64,000 bases of DNA, taken from NCBI RefSeq assembly GCF_008369915.1, contig NZ_VSRN01000001.1, positions 372,001 to 436,000 on the forward strand. The letters run 5' to 3'. Made by a program: the position numbers and the translations under genes. Each line of letters begins with the position of its first letter. Position 1 is the stretch's first letter. Source of the stretch: Dyadobacter sp. UC 10 (GTDB lineage: Bacteria; Bacteroidota; Bacteroidia; Cytophagales; Spirosomataceae). Positions 10,138 through 19,234 of this stretch are shown here, one piece after another. Below the pieces are notes generated by a model that did no database searches, had not been told where the DNA came from, and saw only the letters and a list, made by a program, of their open reading frames with translations.

Positions 10138-11595
10138 TTAGGCTATGATACCTTTCACCAGTTTGCCAGCCACATCCGTGAGGCGGTAACGTCGTCCCTG
10201 GTGTTTGAAAACCAGTTTTTCATGATCCAGGCCAAGCTGGTTTAAAATAGTCGCATGCAAATCGTGAACGTGTACCGGGTCTTTTACCACATTATAACCG
10301 AAATCGTCAGTCTCCCCGTAGGTCACTCCGGGTTTAATACCCCCGCCTGCCATCCAGATCGTGAAAGCTCTCGGGTGATGGTCCCTTCCGTAGTTTTCTC
10401 TGGTTAGCGTTCCCTGGCAATAGTTGGTCCTGCCAAACTCTCCACCCCAGATCACCAGGGTTTCATCCAGCAACCCGCGTTGTTTCAAATCCGTAACCAA
10501 TGCGGCAGACGCCTGGTCCACGTCCATAGACTGGGCCCTGATTTCTTTCGGTAAATTCGAATGACCATCCCAGCCCTGGTGATAAAGCTGTACAAACCGT
10601 ACACCTTGCTCAGACAATTTCCTGGCCAGAAGGCAGTTTGCTGCGTAAGAACCGGGCACAAGGCATTCGGGACCATACATTTTAACAATAGACTCCGGCT
10701 CTTTGCTCATATCCGCAATTTCAGGAACAGCAGCCTGCATCCTGTATGCCATTTCATATTGTTGAATTTTAGTAACGATCTCAGGATCTGCATATTCGTT
10801 AAAAGTCCCTTCGTTCAATGCCGCTAACTTATCAAGCATTTCACGCCGCTCGGTCCTGTCCATACCGTCCGGATCACCCAGGTATAACACCGGGTTTTCA
10901 CCGCTGCTGAACTGTACACCCTGATGCACCGAATCCAGGAAACCATTGGTCCACAACTTGGAATACACGCCCTGCCCGTTACCTATTCCTCTGGACAGCA
11001 AAACACAAAAAGCAGGCAGGTTCTGATTTTCGCTTCCCAGGCCATAACTCAGCCAGGATCCCATGCTGGGGCGGCTTCCAACCATCGATCCGCTTTGAAA
11101 AAAAGTAAGCGCCGGATCATGGTTGATGGCGTCGGTATTCATGGTTTTAATGAAACAAAGATCGTCGACAATCTTTGCTGTATGCGGCATTAGCTCACTT
11201 ACCCACGCCCCTGATTTTCCATGCTGCGCAAAATTAAAAATAGACCCGGCAAGCGGGAATTTTGCCTGATTAGCCGTCATGCCCGTCAACCTTTGACTCC
11301 CTCGCACCGATTCAGGCAGATCCTCGCCAAACATTTTGTTCAGTAAAGGCTTGTTATCGAATAGCTCAAATTGTGACGGAGCGCCATTTTGAAAAAGGTA
11401 AATTACCCGTTTCGCTTTGGGGGCAAAATGTGGCAAACCGGAGATGATATCATTAACGGTACTTTCTTCTGTCCCTTTAAACATATCGGGGATCAAAAGA
11501 GAACCCAAGGCAGCGCTACCGATTCCCAGACTGAGCTTCGACAAAAAATGCCTGCGATTGGTATTCATTCCAAAATCAAATATCGGCTTCTCCAT
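10138..11595 (-). CDS. DUF1501 exported protein, cassette B
   Basis: 485 residues, the same family as 668-2152 and collinear with it: RVIYLFQNGAPSQFELFD, AINHDPALTFFQSGS, LYHQGWDGHSNLP, WGGEFGRT, DHHPRAFTIWMAGGG, HQGRRYRLTD. A Tat-like signal, TNRRHFLSKLSLGIG, starts about residue 12. An internal ATG at 11568 (MNTNRRHF) would put the twin arginines nearer the N-terminus and is a credible alternative start. It belongs to the alkaline-phosphatase superfamily; substrate unknown. A long imperfect inverted repeat fills the 135-base gap to the preceding DUF1553 gene. Confidence 0.9.
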   Translation of the reverse strand: MEKPIFDFGMNTNRRHFLSKLSLGIGSAALGSLLIPDMFKGTEESTVNDIISGLPHFAPKAKRVIYLFQNGAPSQFELFDNKPLLNKMFGEDLPESVRGSQRLTGMTANQAKFPLAGSIFNFAQHGKSGAWVSELMPHTAKIVDDLCFIKTMNTDAINHDPALTFFQSGSMVGSRPSMGSWLSYGLGSENQNLPAFCVLLSRGIGNGQGVYSKLWTNGFLDSVHQGVQFSSGENPVLYLGDPDGMDRTERREMLDKLAALNEGTFNEYADPEIVTKIQQYEMAYRMQAAVPEIADMSKEPESIVKMYGPECLVPGSYAANCLLARKLSEQGVRFVQLYHQGWDGHSNLPKEIRAQSMDVDQASAALVTDLKQRGLLDETLVIWGGEFGRTNYCQGTLTRENYGRDHHPRAFTIWMAGGGIKPGVTYGETDDFGYNVVKDPVHVHDLHATILNQLGLDHEKLVFKHQGRRYRLTDVAGKLVKGIIA

Positions 11596-11604
11596 GTGAT
11601 TTTT

Positions 11605-11717
11605 TTAGGCTGTAAGCTTTGAGCTGTAGGCTATATGCCTTAGGCTGTAAGCTTTTATTGTTCCTTAATGACTAATTTAAATTCAAACCTGCATATAGCA
11701 TAAAGCTTATAGCCTAA
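11605..11717. repeat. Long interrupted inverted repeat with an internal direct repeat
   Basis: TTAGGCTGTAAGCTTT occurs twice (11605-11620 and 11640-11655). Its near-perfect inverse, AAAGCTTATAGCCTAA, is at 11702-11717 (15 of 16 pair, the exception a G-T wobble). Inside these arms GCTATATGC (11630-11638) pairs exactly with GCATATAGC (11691-11699). The arms at 11605-11638 and 11691-11717 can therefore nest into one large hairpin with a ~52-nt loop. It lies wholly in the gap between two co-transcribed genes. It may control or process the message between them, or be a small repeated element; the sequence alone does not decide. Confidence 0.8.
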
Positions 11718-11730
11718 AGCATAAAGCAGA

Positions 11731-14046
11731 TTAACTCTTCGTGATCGCTTCTTCCATATTATAGATTGTACTGATGACGCGCATCAATGCGGCGGCCTGA
11801 TCTTTTTTTACCCCTTTCTCGTGCGCAAATTGACCTACATTCAGCACCTTTTCAGCTTTTTCTTTATTCTTGGAAAATTTCAAAAATTCCGAATCGTAAT
11901 AGTCCAGGAGGAGCTTAACCTCTTTATCGGTAGGCGCCCTGCATACGATCCGTCGAAATAGCTCCCTTATTTTTTCCTCGGTTGACAGTTGGCGTGGTAC
12001 CATGCGCTCGGCGAGCACGCGAGACGCTTCAAGCACGGCCGGGTCATTCAGCATAATCAGCGCTTGAAGGGGAGTATTTGTTTTTTGCCTCTTCACTTCA
12101 CAATGGTCCCTGCTACTGGCGTCGAAGACAATCATTGCCGGCGGGGGCAGGGTTACTTTCACAAAGGTATAAATGCCCCGCCTGTAAAGTTTGCCGGCCG
12201 TGTCCTGTACATACTTCGTCAGGTCGCCCCTGCCCGCGGTACTCGACTCCCACAACCCTTTTGGCTGATAGGGCCTTACACTTGCTCCGCCTACCTCAGG
12301 ATTTAAAAGTCCGCTGCTCGACAAAACAACATCACGTATCATCTCAGCAGGAATCCGATAGCGTGAGCCTCTCGATAAGTAAATATTTTCCGGATCTTTT
12401 TCTTTCTTTTCTTCCGTCAATTTTGACGACTGACGGTATGTAGCCGACATGACGATTTGCTTTACAAGTCGCTTTACGTTCCAACCATGATTCATAAAAT
12501 CAACAGCTAACCAATCCAGTAACGCCGGGTGCGTGGGCAGATCACCCTGCATTCCGAAATCACCTGCGCTTTTGACAATCCCCCTCCCGAAAAATTCCTG
12601 CCACATCTGGTTTATAAAAACCCTTGCAGTCAAAGGATTATTCTTGTCAAACATCCATTTGGCCAGCCCCAGGCGGTTTCTCGGGTACCTGGTGGTGTCG
12701 TATTTCATGACAGCTTTTAACCCGCTTGCCCGTACAACCTTGCCAGGAGCATCATACACGCCCCGATCCAGTATGTGCGTAGGCCGTAGCGTGTCATTTT
12801 CACTCATCACCGAAACCCAGACCGTGCTGGTATCTTTACTGTTGACAAAATTCAAAATACTCTTACGCTCTGCATCCGTAATGGCAAGGGTTGGAACGAC
12901 TGCTGTCCCTGCCATTATTTTTGCCTGTCCCTTTTCCTTCGAATTATTGAAGAAGGCGAAAAAACTGTAATAGTCTTCATGCGAAATTGGGTCATACTTA
13001 TGGTCATGGCACTGCGCACATTCCACGGTAAGGCCCATCAGACCGGAGCTGACCGTTTTCGTTTTGTCAAGATTGTATTCAATCCGAAACTCCTCCAGAA
13101 TGATACCGGCTTCTTCATTATACTTATGGTTTCTGAGAAAAGCGGTAGCCAGGATTTGCTCTTTGGTTGCATTCGGGAGCATGTCCCCGCCTAGTTGCCA
13201 GGTCACAAACCTATTGTAAGGCATATTTTCATTGTAAGCATTAATTACCCAATCCCTCCACGGCCACTGTGTTCTTGAATGATCATTCTGATACCCAAAC
13301 GAATCTCCGTAACGGGCGATATCCATCCACAGCAAAGCCATTTTTTCTCCATATGCCTTTTGGGCAATCAATTCATCTACAATCTTTTCGTAAGACTCCT
13401 CGCTGTCTTCCTTTTCAAATTTCTGCTGAAGGGCCAGTGAAGGTGCCAGGCCGGTAAGGTCCAGTGATAACCTTTTGATGAGTTGCTCGCGACCTGCCTG
13501 CTCATTTGGCTCAAGCCCATTCTCCTCCATTTTTGCCAGTGTAAAGAAGTCAATCTCATTCCTTGTCCATTCTTCGTCTCCCACATCAGGCAAGGCGCTC
13601 TGCTTTGGTGCTTCAAAAGCCCAGTGCTTCTCATATTTGGCACCCTGCTCGATCCACTTGCGCACCAGTCCAATTTCGCTTTCGTTCAACAGCCCGAGAT
13701 GTGATTCCGGAGTCGGCATCTGATAGGAAGGATCCACCGAAGTAATCCTTTTATATACCTCCGACTGCTCGGGTTTACCAGGGAAAATACCGACGCCTTT
13801 GCCCTCTTTCAACTTCGCATAGGCACTCTCTGGATCATCCAGCCGAAGCCCCGCCTCGCGCTTCTGAGAATCCGGCCCATGGCATGCAAAGCATTTATCA
13901 GAAAGGATCGGCCGGATATCGAAATTATAGCTCACAGCATCGCTGCCCGACCTGGATTGTAAGGTTCCGTTCTTTTTAAAACACGAAACAGCCAGAAAGG
14001 CAGCTACGCCGAAAATGATGGAAAGAAACAAGATTTTTTTCTTCAT
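11731..14046 (-). CDS. PSCyt1-DUF1549-DUF1553 lipoprotein, cassette B
   Basis: 771 residues. It has a lipoprotein signal with lipobox LAVSC (Cys22), so it is probably membrane-anchored. Then follow a planctomycete cytochrome domain (CFACHGPDSQKREAGLRLDD), DUF1549 with LIKRLSLDLTGLAP and the second CxxCH in ECAQCHDHKYDPISH, and DUF1553 (NPLTARVFINQMWQEFFG, VKRQKTNTPLQALIMLNDP). It is about 310 residues shorter than its paralogue at 2159-5401 because the LamG domain is missing. It is the first gene of cassette B, and a 426-base gene-free region lies upstream. Confidence 0.9.
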   Translation of the reverse strand: MKKKILFLSIIFGVAAFLAVSCFKKNGTLQSRSGSDAVSYNFDIRPILSDKCFACHGPDSQKREAGLRLDDPESAYAKLKEGKGVGIFPGKPEQSEVYKRITSVDPSYQMPTPESHLGLLNESEIGLVRKWIEQGAKYEKHWAFEAPKQSALPDVGDEEWTRNEIDFFTLAKMEENGLEPNEQAGREQLIKRLSLDLTGLAPSLALQQKFEKEDSEESYEKIVDELIAQKAYGEKMALLWMDIARYGDSFGYQNDHSRTQWPWRDWVINAYNENMPYNRFVTWQLGGDMLPNATKEQILATAFLRNHKYNEEAGIILEEFRIEYNLDKTKTVSSGLMGLTVECAQCHDHKYDPISHEDYYSFFAFFNNSKEKGQAKIMAGTAVVPTLAITDAERKSILNFVNSKDTSTVWVSVMSENDTLRPTHILDRGVYDAPGKVVRASGLKAVMKYDTTRYPRNRLGLAKWMFDKNNPLTARVFINQMWQEFFGRGIVKSAGDFGMQGDLPTHPALLDWLAVDFMNHGWNVKRLVKQIVMSATYRQSSKLTEEKKEKDPENIYLSRGSRYRIPAEMIRDVVLSSSGLLNPEVGGASVRPYQPKGLWESSTAGRGDLTKYVQDTAGKLYRRGIYTFVKVTLPPPAMIVFDASSRDHCEVKRQKTNTPLQALIMLNDPAVLEASRVLAERMVPRQLSTEEKIRELFRRIVCRAPTDKEVKLLLDYYDSEFLKFSKNKEKAEKVLNVGQFAHEKGVKKDQAAALMRVISTIYNMEEAITKS

Positions 14047-14472
14047 TTGTCAATTCACTAAATCTGTGTAAACCCCATTAGAGCCATGTTAATATACTAC
14101 CACTTGTAACGGGCAGCGAAAACCAAACGCTCCACACATCTATTATGCAGACAGATAAATACAACCGCTTGATATAGGACACATTACCAATATAATAGCA
14201 ATAATTCAATTCGTTCCTATATCCCGTTTACTTTTCCCGCAGACTACCTCACTTACAGTACACAAATTTAATACAAATAAACCCCAGTAAATTAATAGCT
14301 GGTTGCCTCTTTTCAATACTATGTTTGCAATCTGATTACCCTGATCATGAGAGAAATCCAGGGATCATGAAGCCGAATCTCGATCCTGGAATGAATGAAA
14401 CGCGAGCCAGCTGGGAGAATTTAGAAAATTACTCAACCAACAAAGATCGGGTGGGTAAGGAAAGCTTCCGGT
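14047..14472. other. 426-base gene-free region upstream of cassette B
   Basis: AT-rich, with no ORF I would defend. On the minus strand 14270-14263 reads TAAATTTG, an exact match to the Bacteroidota -7 consensus TAnnTTTG. It would place a start site about 210 bases before the cassette B ATG. No TTG -33 box stands at the usual distance, so this promoter call is weak. No terminator was seen for the sialate esterase gene that ends at 14473. Confidence 0.35.
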
Positions 14473-15921
14473 CTAATCGGCATTGGCACTTCGTCCGGAA
14501 CCGCTTTTGACTTCCCAGTTATCCGTACGAAATGGTGCAACGGGTAACCCGTCTTTACTGAAAACATTGGGCATTGCTTCGTTACTGAAAGCAAACCGCA
14601 CTGCCACCGGCGTCTTTACCTGAGCACTTGACACCACCAGCCTGTCATTTTCTATTTTTACGCTTGCCGGCACAAATACCTGGTCTGCTCCGGCTACATA
14701 AAATTCATTCGGCGATTGTCCGTCACTCGTTTTAAAACCGGCAGGGGCATTATCGAAATATAAATTTGCTTTGCTGCCAATTACTTCCATTCTGTTAAAG
14801 TACGGGCTCTTATAAGCCTGTACGTTTTGTCCATAGGTTTCCGCCAAAGCGTAGTTCGCAAGTCTAAGACCGACATCCTTTTTGTTTTTGGGATGAATGT
14901 CTTTGATGTTGTCTACAAGATCACTGATCACCACCATTCCTGTCTTGGGAACGGTCAGGGTCTTTGCCTGGGCTTCGCGGAGTAATGCGCCGACGTTGGG
15001 ATTGGGATATGCAAAGGGCGCTATTTCGACGAAGTAAAAAGGAAACTGTTTTTGCCATGCCTCCCGCCAGCTGTTGATCATGGCCGAAAACAGTTTGGTA
15101 TAAGTTGCTGCGGTGTTTACATTGCCTTCACCCTGGTACCAGATCGCTCCGGCGATAGGAAAATTGGTAATCGGGTGAATCATGCTGTTATAGGCATACC
15201 CTGGGTCAACCGGCCAGGCCGCAGTAACGATTTGCTTTCCCGCTGCGGTCAGTAACTCAGGATCGTTGGTAACCAGTCCTTCCGGCGCCCAGACTTCGGC
15301 CGGAGTGCCGCCCCAGCTTGAATTGATAATCCCGACCGGGACATTCAACTTCTGCTGAAGCGCTTTGGCAAAAAAATAGCCCACCGCGCTAAATCCTTCC
15401 AGCGATGCTGATTCACAAGTTTTCCAGTTGCCTTCGATATTTTCCTGCGGAAATTTTGAAGTCGATTTAGGAACATGAAAAAGCCTCAGATTTGCATTGG
15501 CGCTATTGAGCATCTCATCCATGATCTGCTGTACGTTCTGGTAACTGCTCCATTCCATATTGGACTGTCCGGAGCAGACCCAAACCTCCCCGATCAGAAT
15601 GTTATCCAGTGTAATGACATTGCTGCCTTTCAGCGTGATCACGTATGGGCCTCCCGCCTGCGGCGTTGCAACTTTGATCTTCCACCGGGCATCGCGGTCA
15701 CCTGTTACCGAATCTGTTTTTGTGTTCCAGGAAGTGGTGATGTAAATCTTTTCACCGGGATCAGCCCAACCCCAAAGAACAGCTTCGGATTTTTGCTGCA
15801 ACACCATGTTGCTGGCGATGATGTTGGGCAATCGGACAACCGCGAAAGCAGGGCTGGTAAACGTGATGGTTAATACCACAAAGAGAAATGATATTTGTGG
15901 TAGCTGACGGTTTGGTCTCAT
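14473..15921 (-). CDS. Sialate O-acetylesterase family protein (SGNH fold)
   Basis: 482 residues with a signal peptide (LFVVLTITFTSPAFA). The family removes O-acetyl groups from sialic acids or other sugars. Visible motifs are the nucleophile block VWVCSGQSNMEWSS, the block IWYQGEGN, and the likely Asp-His pair in DNIKDIHPKNK. Length is normal for the bacterial family. It follows the glycosidase-like gene at 16114 on the same strand after a 192-base gap, so it may have its own promoter. Context is a SusC/SusD locus, so a role in de-esterifying an imported glycan is likely. Whether the substrate is really sialic acid is not shown; many family members act on xylan or pectin acetyl esters. Confidence 0.9.
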   Translation of the reverse strand: MRPNRQLPQISFLFVVLTITFTSPAFAVVRLPNIIASNMVLQQKSEAVLWGWADPGEKIYITTSWNTKTDSVTGDRDARWKIKVATPQAGGPYVITLKGSNVITLDNILIGEVWVCSGQSNMEWSSYQNVQQIMDEMLNSANANLRLFHVPKSTSKFPQENIEGNWKTCESASLEGFSAVGYFFAKALQQKLNVPVGIINSSWGGTPAEVWAPEGLVTNDPELLTAAGKQIVTAAWPVDPGYAYNSMIHPITNFPIAGAIWYQGEGNVNTAATYTKLFSAMINSWREAWQKQFPFYFVEIAPFAYPNPNVGALLREAQAKTLTVPKTGMVVISDLVDNIKDIHPKNKKDVGLRLANYALAETYGQNVQAYKSPYFNRMEVIGSKANLYFDNAPAGFKTSDGQSPNEFYVAGADQVFVPASVKIENDRLVVSSAQVKTPVAVRFAFSNEAMPNVFSKDGLPVAPFRTDNWEVKSGSGRSANAD

Positions 15922-15995
15922 TCAGATCTAAAATTGAGGTTGCTCAGATAATTGGCTTTCAGGAAGAAACTGCCACCATATTGTATAATTTTCTC

Positions 15996-16011
15996 ATTAT
16001 TTAAAAATAAT
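15996..16011. promoter_or_regulatory. AT-rich palindrome upstream of the sialate esterase gene
   Basis: ATTATTT-AA-AAATAAT is a perfect 7-bp inverted repeat with a 2-base centre. It sits 75-90 bases before the esterase ATG, in the only sizeable gap of this minus-strand cluster. It could be an operator. The composition is AT-rich, so chance is not excluded. Confidence 0.3.
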
Positions 16012-16113
16012 ACCTCATAAAACCGGTTCAAAAATTTCACCCCATTTAAACAGGGAACGCATGAAATCAACAAAGTAGAACAGGGTTGGCCAGGCTAATT
16101 CTTCTCGGCCTGA

Positions 16114-17634
16114 TCAGATAGACCAGCGCCCAATGGAAGCGGCTGGTTTGTTATTTTTCTCCAGATAATGCAGCCGCAGAAAGCCAGCCACCAAGGAATT
16201 AGTACCCAACTTTGCCTCATAATAAGGATCTTTGGGTTCACGCAGGAAAAGCTTACCACTCCACAACGTCTGAACGCCGATTTCGGCGAGTTTCTTAGCC
16301 TTTTCATACATCCTTTCATCACCGAGTATTTCATATGCATCCAGCGAAAATTGAAGGTTACTCGCCAGGCTGTTGACCACAAACTTGTCCGGCCAGGTAT
16401 GGTCCACCACAATATCCGCCACCCTTTTTACCATGGCCAGGTACGCTTTGTCCCCTGTCACCTTGTAAAAATAGGCCGCAACACTACCAAAGAGTAGCAT
16501 GTCTGCAACGCCATAACCTGTGGCGATCACAGGGATCATCTCCGTTCCGACCGGTTTACCATCCAGATCCACCAGGGCATGATAGCTGTTTTGTTTAGGA
16601 TCCCAGGAAAACTTTTCGGCAGCCTTGAACATCACCCCGGCTTTTTCCCTGAAACCGGCGAACGCTGGATTGATGGCAGAAGCTTTCAACAGATAATAAC
16701 ACAATAAGGCCGTCGACGTCAGAGATGAATATCTGCCAGTCGGGCGCGGGTCGTCGATGCAGCTGACGATCAGGTTGGTCTTTGGGTTGCGGTAGTTCCA
16801 GTAAAGGTTTCCCGATCCCTCCGCCCACCTTTTCCACTCCGGATTGTGGTTTTTGTCATAAAGGAAGCTGAATGAGTAGGCATACAGACCGGAATGCTTG
16901 ATCCACGCCTGCCCTCCGTCCTGATATTGTTCCAGGCCACGGTATTCGGGCTTTTCTACCTTGTTCCAGCGCGCGTGGCGGTTGAAAAGAAAGCTCTGGG
17001 TGACGGGTGAACGGAAATGTCCGCGTACCCCGGCAATCGCTTTGCGTACGGCTGCCGAATCAATGTTCCAGAGATAGGTCCAGGGCGGTGTATTCTCGAT
17101 AAATTCGTGCGTAAACATCGTTCCCGGCCGGTCGAGATCGCCCTCCATGATTGTTTCATTGAAGAAATTGTAATACAGATGCTCGCCCCAGCCCAGCAAT
17201 CCGGTGTAAGGGTTCTGGCAGTATTTGATAAAGTCACGGGTATAGTCCTCGCCGGCCGATTTGTACTTAGGGTCGCCGGTGAGTTGCGTGAGATCATCCA
17301 GAATACGGATGGTTTCCACATCATGATAGTAATTGCTTCCGCCAACAGCCCGGTCCGATTCACGTGTGCCTTCGGTTGGAGGTACCTTGGATTTGGGCAC
17401 GCTCATATCACGCGAATCGATCACGGACGCCAGCATATGCGACTTTTTTGTACCATACACGTCTTTCCCGTAGGTGATCAGGTTGTCACAATGCGTTTTG
17501 ACATAAAACAGGTAGTCCTTTTGCTGTGAGAAGCTCAATACCGGTGTTAATACGAGGGATATTAACAAGACCCCAGCAAGAAAGAAAGCTGGGGTCGAAG
17601 GAAAGCGTGACACTATTTTTTTCGTTTGATTCAT
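16114..17634 (-). CDS. Exported alpha/alpha-barrel (six-hairpin) glycosidase-like protein, substrate unknown
   Basis: 506 residues from the chosen start. The open frame extends upstream to 17724, but that stretch overlaps susD. The ATG at 17634 gives a proper signal peptide (MNQTKKIVSRFPSTPAFFLA, cleavage near SFSQQ) and follows the susD stop at 17645 by 10 bases. The repeated helical-hairpin pattern is typical of alpha/alpha toroid carbohydrate enzymes: ETIRILDDLTQLTGDPKYKS, GLLGWGEHLYYNFFNE, LYAYSFSFLYDKN, AAYFYKVTGDKAYLAMVKRV. I cannot assign a GH or PL family. Its position directly after SusC/SusD argues that it acts on the glycan this pair imports. Confidence 0.7.
   Translation of the reverse strand: MNQTKKIVSRFPSTPAFFLAGVLLISLVLTPVLSFSQQKDYLFYVKTHCDNLITYGKDVYGTKKSHMLASVIDSRDMSVPKSKVPPTEGTRESDRAVGGSNYYHDVETIRILDDLTQLTGDPKYKSAGEDYTRDFIKYCQNPYTGLLGWGEHLYYNFFNETIMEGDLDRPGTMFTHEFIENTPPWTYLWNIDSAAVRKAIAGVRGHFRSPVTQSFLFNRHARWNKVEKPEYRGLEQYQDGGQAWIKHSGLYAYSFSFLYDKNHNPEWKRWAEGSGNLYWNYRNPKTNLIVSCIDDPRPTGRYSSLTSTALLCYYLLKASAINPAFAGFREKAGVMFKAAEKFSWDPKQNSYHALVDLDGKPVGTEMIPVIATGYGVADMLLFGSVAAYFYKVTGDKAYLAMVKRVADIVVDHTWPDKFVVNSLASNLQFSLDAYEILGDERMYEKAKKLAEIGVQTLWSGKLFLREPKDPYYEAKLGTNSLVAGFLRLHYLEKNNKPAASIGRWSI
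17569..17596 (-). promoter_or_regulatory. Strong hairpin inside the signal-peptide coding region
   Basis: GACCCCAGC (17569-17577) pairs perfectly with GCTGGGGTC (17588-17596) around a 10-base loop. On the transcribed minus strand the stem is followed by TTGTTAATATCC, a weak T-rich tail. It starts about 38 bases into the coding region, just after susD. It may attenuate transcription or protect the upstream susCD message from decay. The codons also encode the hydrophobic core of the signal peptide, so a purely coding origin is possible. Confidence 0.5.
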
Positions 17635-17644
17635 TGTTCCCGGA

Positions 17645-19207
17645 CTATTGTTTATCCCACCAAACCCTTGTTTTGAAATCGTCTGTGCCCTGACGCGCCA
17701 CAGCGGCATTGTAGTTATCAGCATTTAATACCGGCTCGTCTTCTGGGTAGCGTAATCTGCGGGGGTAAGTCCCGTCGGTTTCATTGCTCGGATAATTGAT
17801 GGGCGTCAGCTTGGGATAGCCGGAGCGGCGCACATTGGCGTAGGCTTCCAGGCCATTCATGAAACAGGCCGCCCAATATTGGGTATTGATCTGTTCGTAT
17901 GCTTTTTCTTTGTCAGCAATGCCTACGAAAGGATTAGCTGCCAGATAGGCATTGATTTCGGCATCCGTAATCACCGCGGACGCGTCATATTTGGCAACGT
18001 TTTTCATCGCTCCGGCAACGCCCTCTTTATAAAGCGCGGCAGCATCTCCGCTGATCCAGCCCCTGACCACCGCTTCCGCCAGCATCAACTGGACTTCGCC
18101 GTAAGTAAGGCACATTCTGGGGCCGTCGAGTTTTGCGTAAACATCCCGGTTAATGCCCGAATACTGGTGTTGGTCTTTGGTATTATCCCAGCTCGCATTT
18201 TCTTTGATAGTCACCAGATTGAAACCGTTCGGCATTCCCTTTTGAATAGCGGGATCGGTGTTTTTGGTCGATGCTTTGGAAGGATCGGAATACACGGCTA
18301 CCATGTGTTTGAGACGGGGATCGTTACGGCTTTTCATATAGTTGAAAATGGTCGCGCTAACCTTGCCCGGCGACACGCCCGACACGGATAATGTCCAGCT
18401 TTCTCCGTTCACGAGGGATTGATTGGCACCCGTTTTGTCCGGAAACCTGACGTACATATTGTCGTCAACAGAGGTGAACACCCCGCCGGCGAACGCCTTC
18501 TTTACCCAGGTTTCGGCCGTTGCCGGTTCTATTTTCTGCAACCGCATACCCAGCCGCAGCATCATCGAGTAGCCGAATTTCTTCCACTTCACAACGTCCC
18601 CTCCGTAAATAATGTCGGCCGTTACGGGTCCTTTGGAAGCATCAAGCTTTGCCGTTGCATCTTCCAGTTCGCTCAGCATGCTGTAATAAATATCCTTTTG
18701 CGTATCGTATTTGGGCTTGTAGTTCTGGGTAGTATAGCCCTGATTTGCTTCTGAATAAGGCACATCTCCGTACAAATCTGTCAGGCGGTGATAAATAACC
18801 GTTTTCCAGATCCGCGCCATGTGATGGAGATTGCTTAGTTCCGGTTTGTCCTTCGACAACAGAATAGCATCTTCCAGCAGCTTACTACCCCCATTAATCG
18901 CATTGAATGTGTTTTTCCACAAACTCTCGCTCCCTCCCTTATTATACACGTATTTATCACCGAAGAAATCAAATGTCCCGGCATCGCTAAGTGTCGAAAA
19001 ATGCTGGACGAAAGTCTCGGTATAATGCAGTGAGGCCCCTTCATCGCCTCTCGACGAAAACAGTTGCGCGGAGGTGAACAGGTAGGCGGGGCTGAAGAGC
19101 TCGCCGGTAGCCGCATTAGGGTCTTTATTCAGTTCTTCAAAATCGCCGTCGCAGCCGGCCAGGAACACCATGCAGCTCGCAAACATCAGGCTTAATATTT
19201 TTTTCAT
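17645..19207 (-). CDS. SusD/RagB-family nutrient-binding outer-membrane lipoprotein (SusD-like_2)
   Basis: 520 residues with a lipoprotein signal; the lipobox Cys is residue 19 (MVFLAGC), followed by DGDFEELNKDPNAA, a typical start of the SusD-like_2 group. The tetratricopeptide-like helical core and the ending ANVRRSGYPKL...YPRRLRYPEDEP fit the family, which caps SusC and binds the glycan at the cell surface. It lies 27 bases after the SusC gene at 19235-22420 and 10 bases before the glycosidase-like gene. The binding specificity is not readable. Confidence 0.93.
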   Translation of the reverse strand: MKKILSLMFASCMVFLAGCDGDFEELNKDPNAATGELFSPAYLFTSAQLFSSRGDEGASLHYTETFVQHFSTLSDAGTFDFFGDKYVYNKGGSESLWKNTFNAINGGSKLLEDAILLSKDKPELSNLHHMARIWKTVIYHRLTDLYGDVPYSEANQGYTTQNYKPKYDTQKDIYYSMLSELEDATAKLDASKGPVTADIIYGGDVVKWKKFGYSMMLRLGMRLQKIEPATAETWVKKAFAGGVFTSVDDNMYVRFPDKTGANQSLVNGESWTLSVSGVSPGKVSATIFNYMKSRNDPRLKHMVAVYSDPSKASTKNTDPAIQKGMPNGFNLVTIKENASWDNTKDQHQYSGINRDVYAKLDGPRMCLTYGEVQLMLAEAVVRGWISGDAAALYKEGVAGAMKNVAKYDASAVITDAEINAYLAANPFVGIADKEKAYEQINTQYWAACFMNGLEAYANVRRSGYPKLTPINYPSNETDGTYPRRLRYPEDEPVLNADNYNAAVARQGTDDFKTRVWWDKQ

Positions 19208-19234
19208 CTTATGATAGATTTGATCCGTTGCCGA

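Noticed and set aside
14325..14510. 61-codon open frame on the plus strand in the 14.0-14.5 kb gap
   Set aside because: It overlaps the end of the sialate esterase gene, has no promoter signal or family pattern, and its length is expected by chance.
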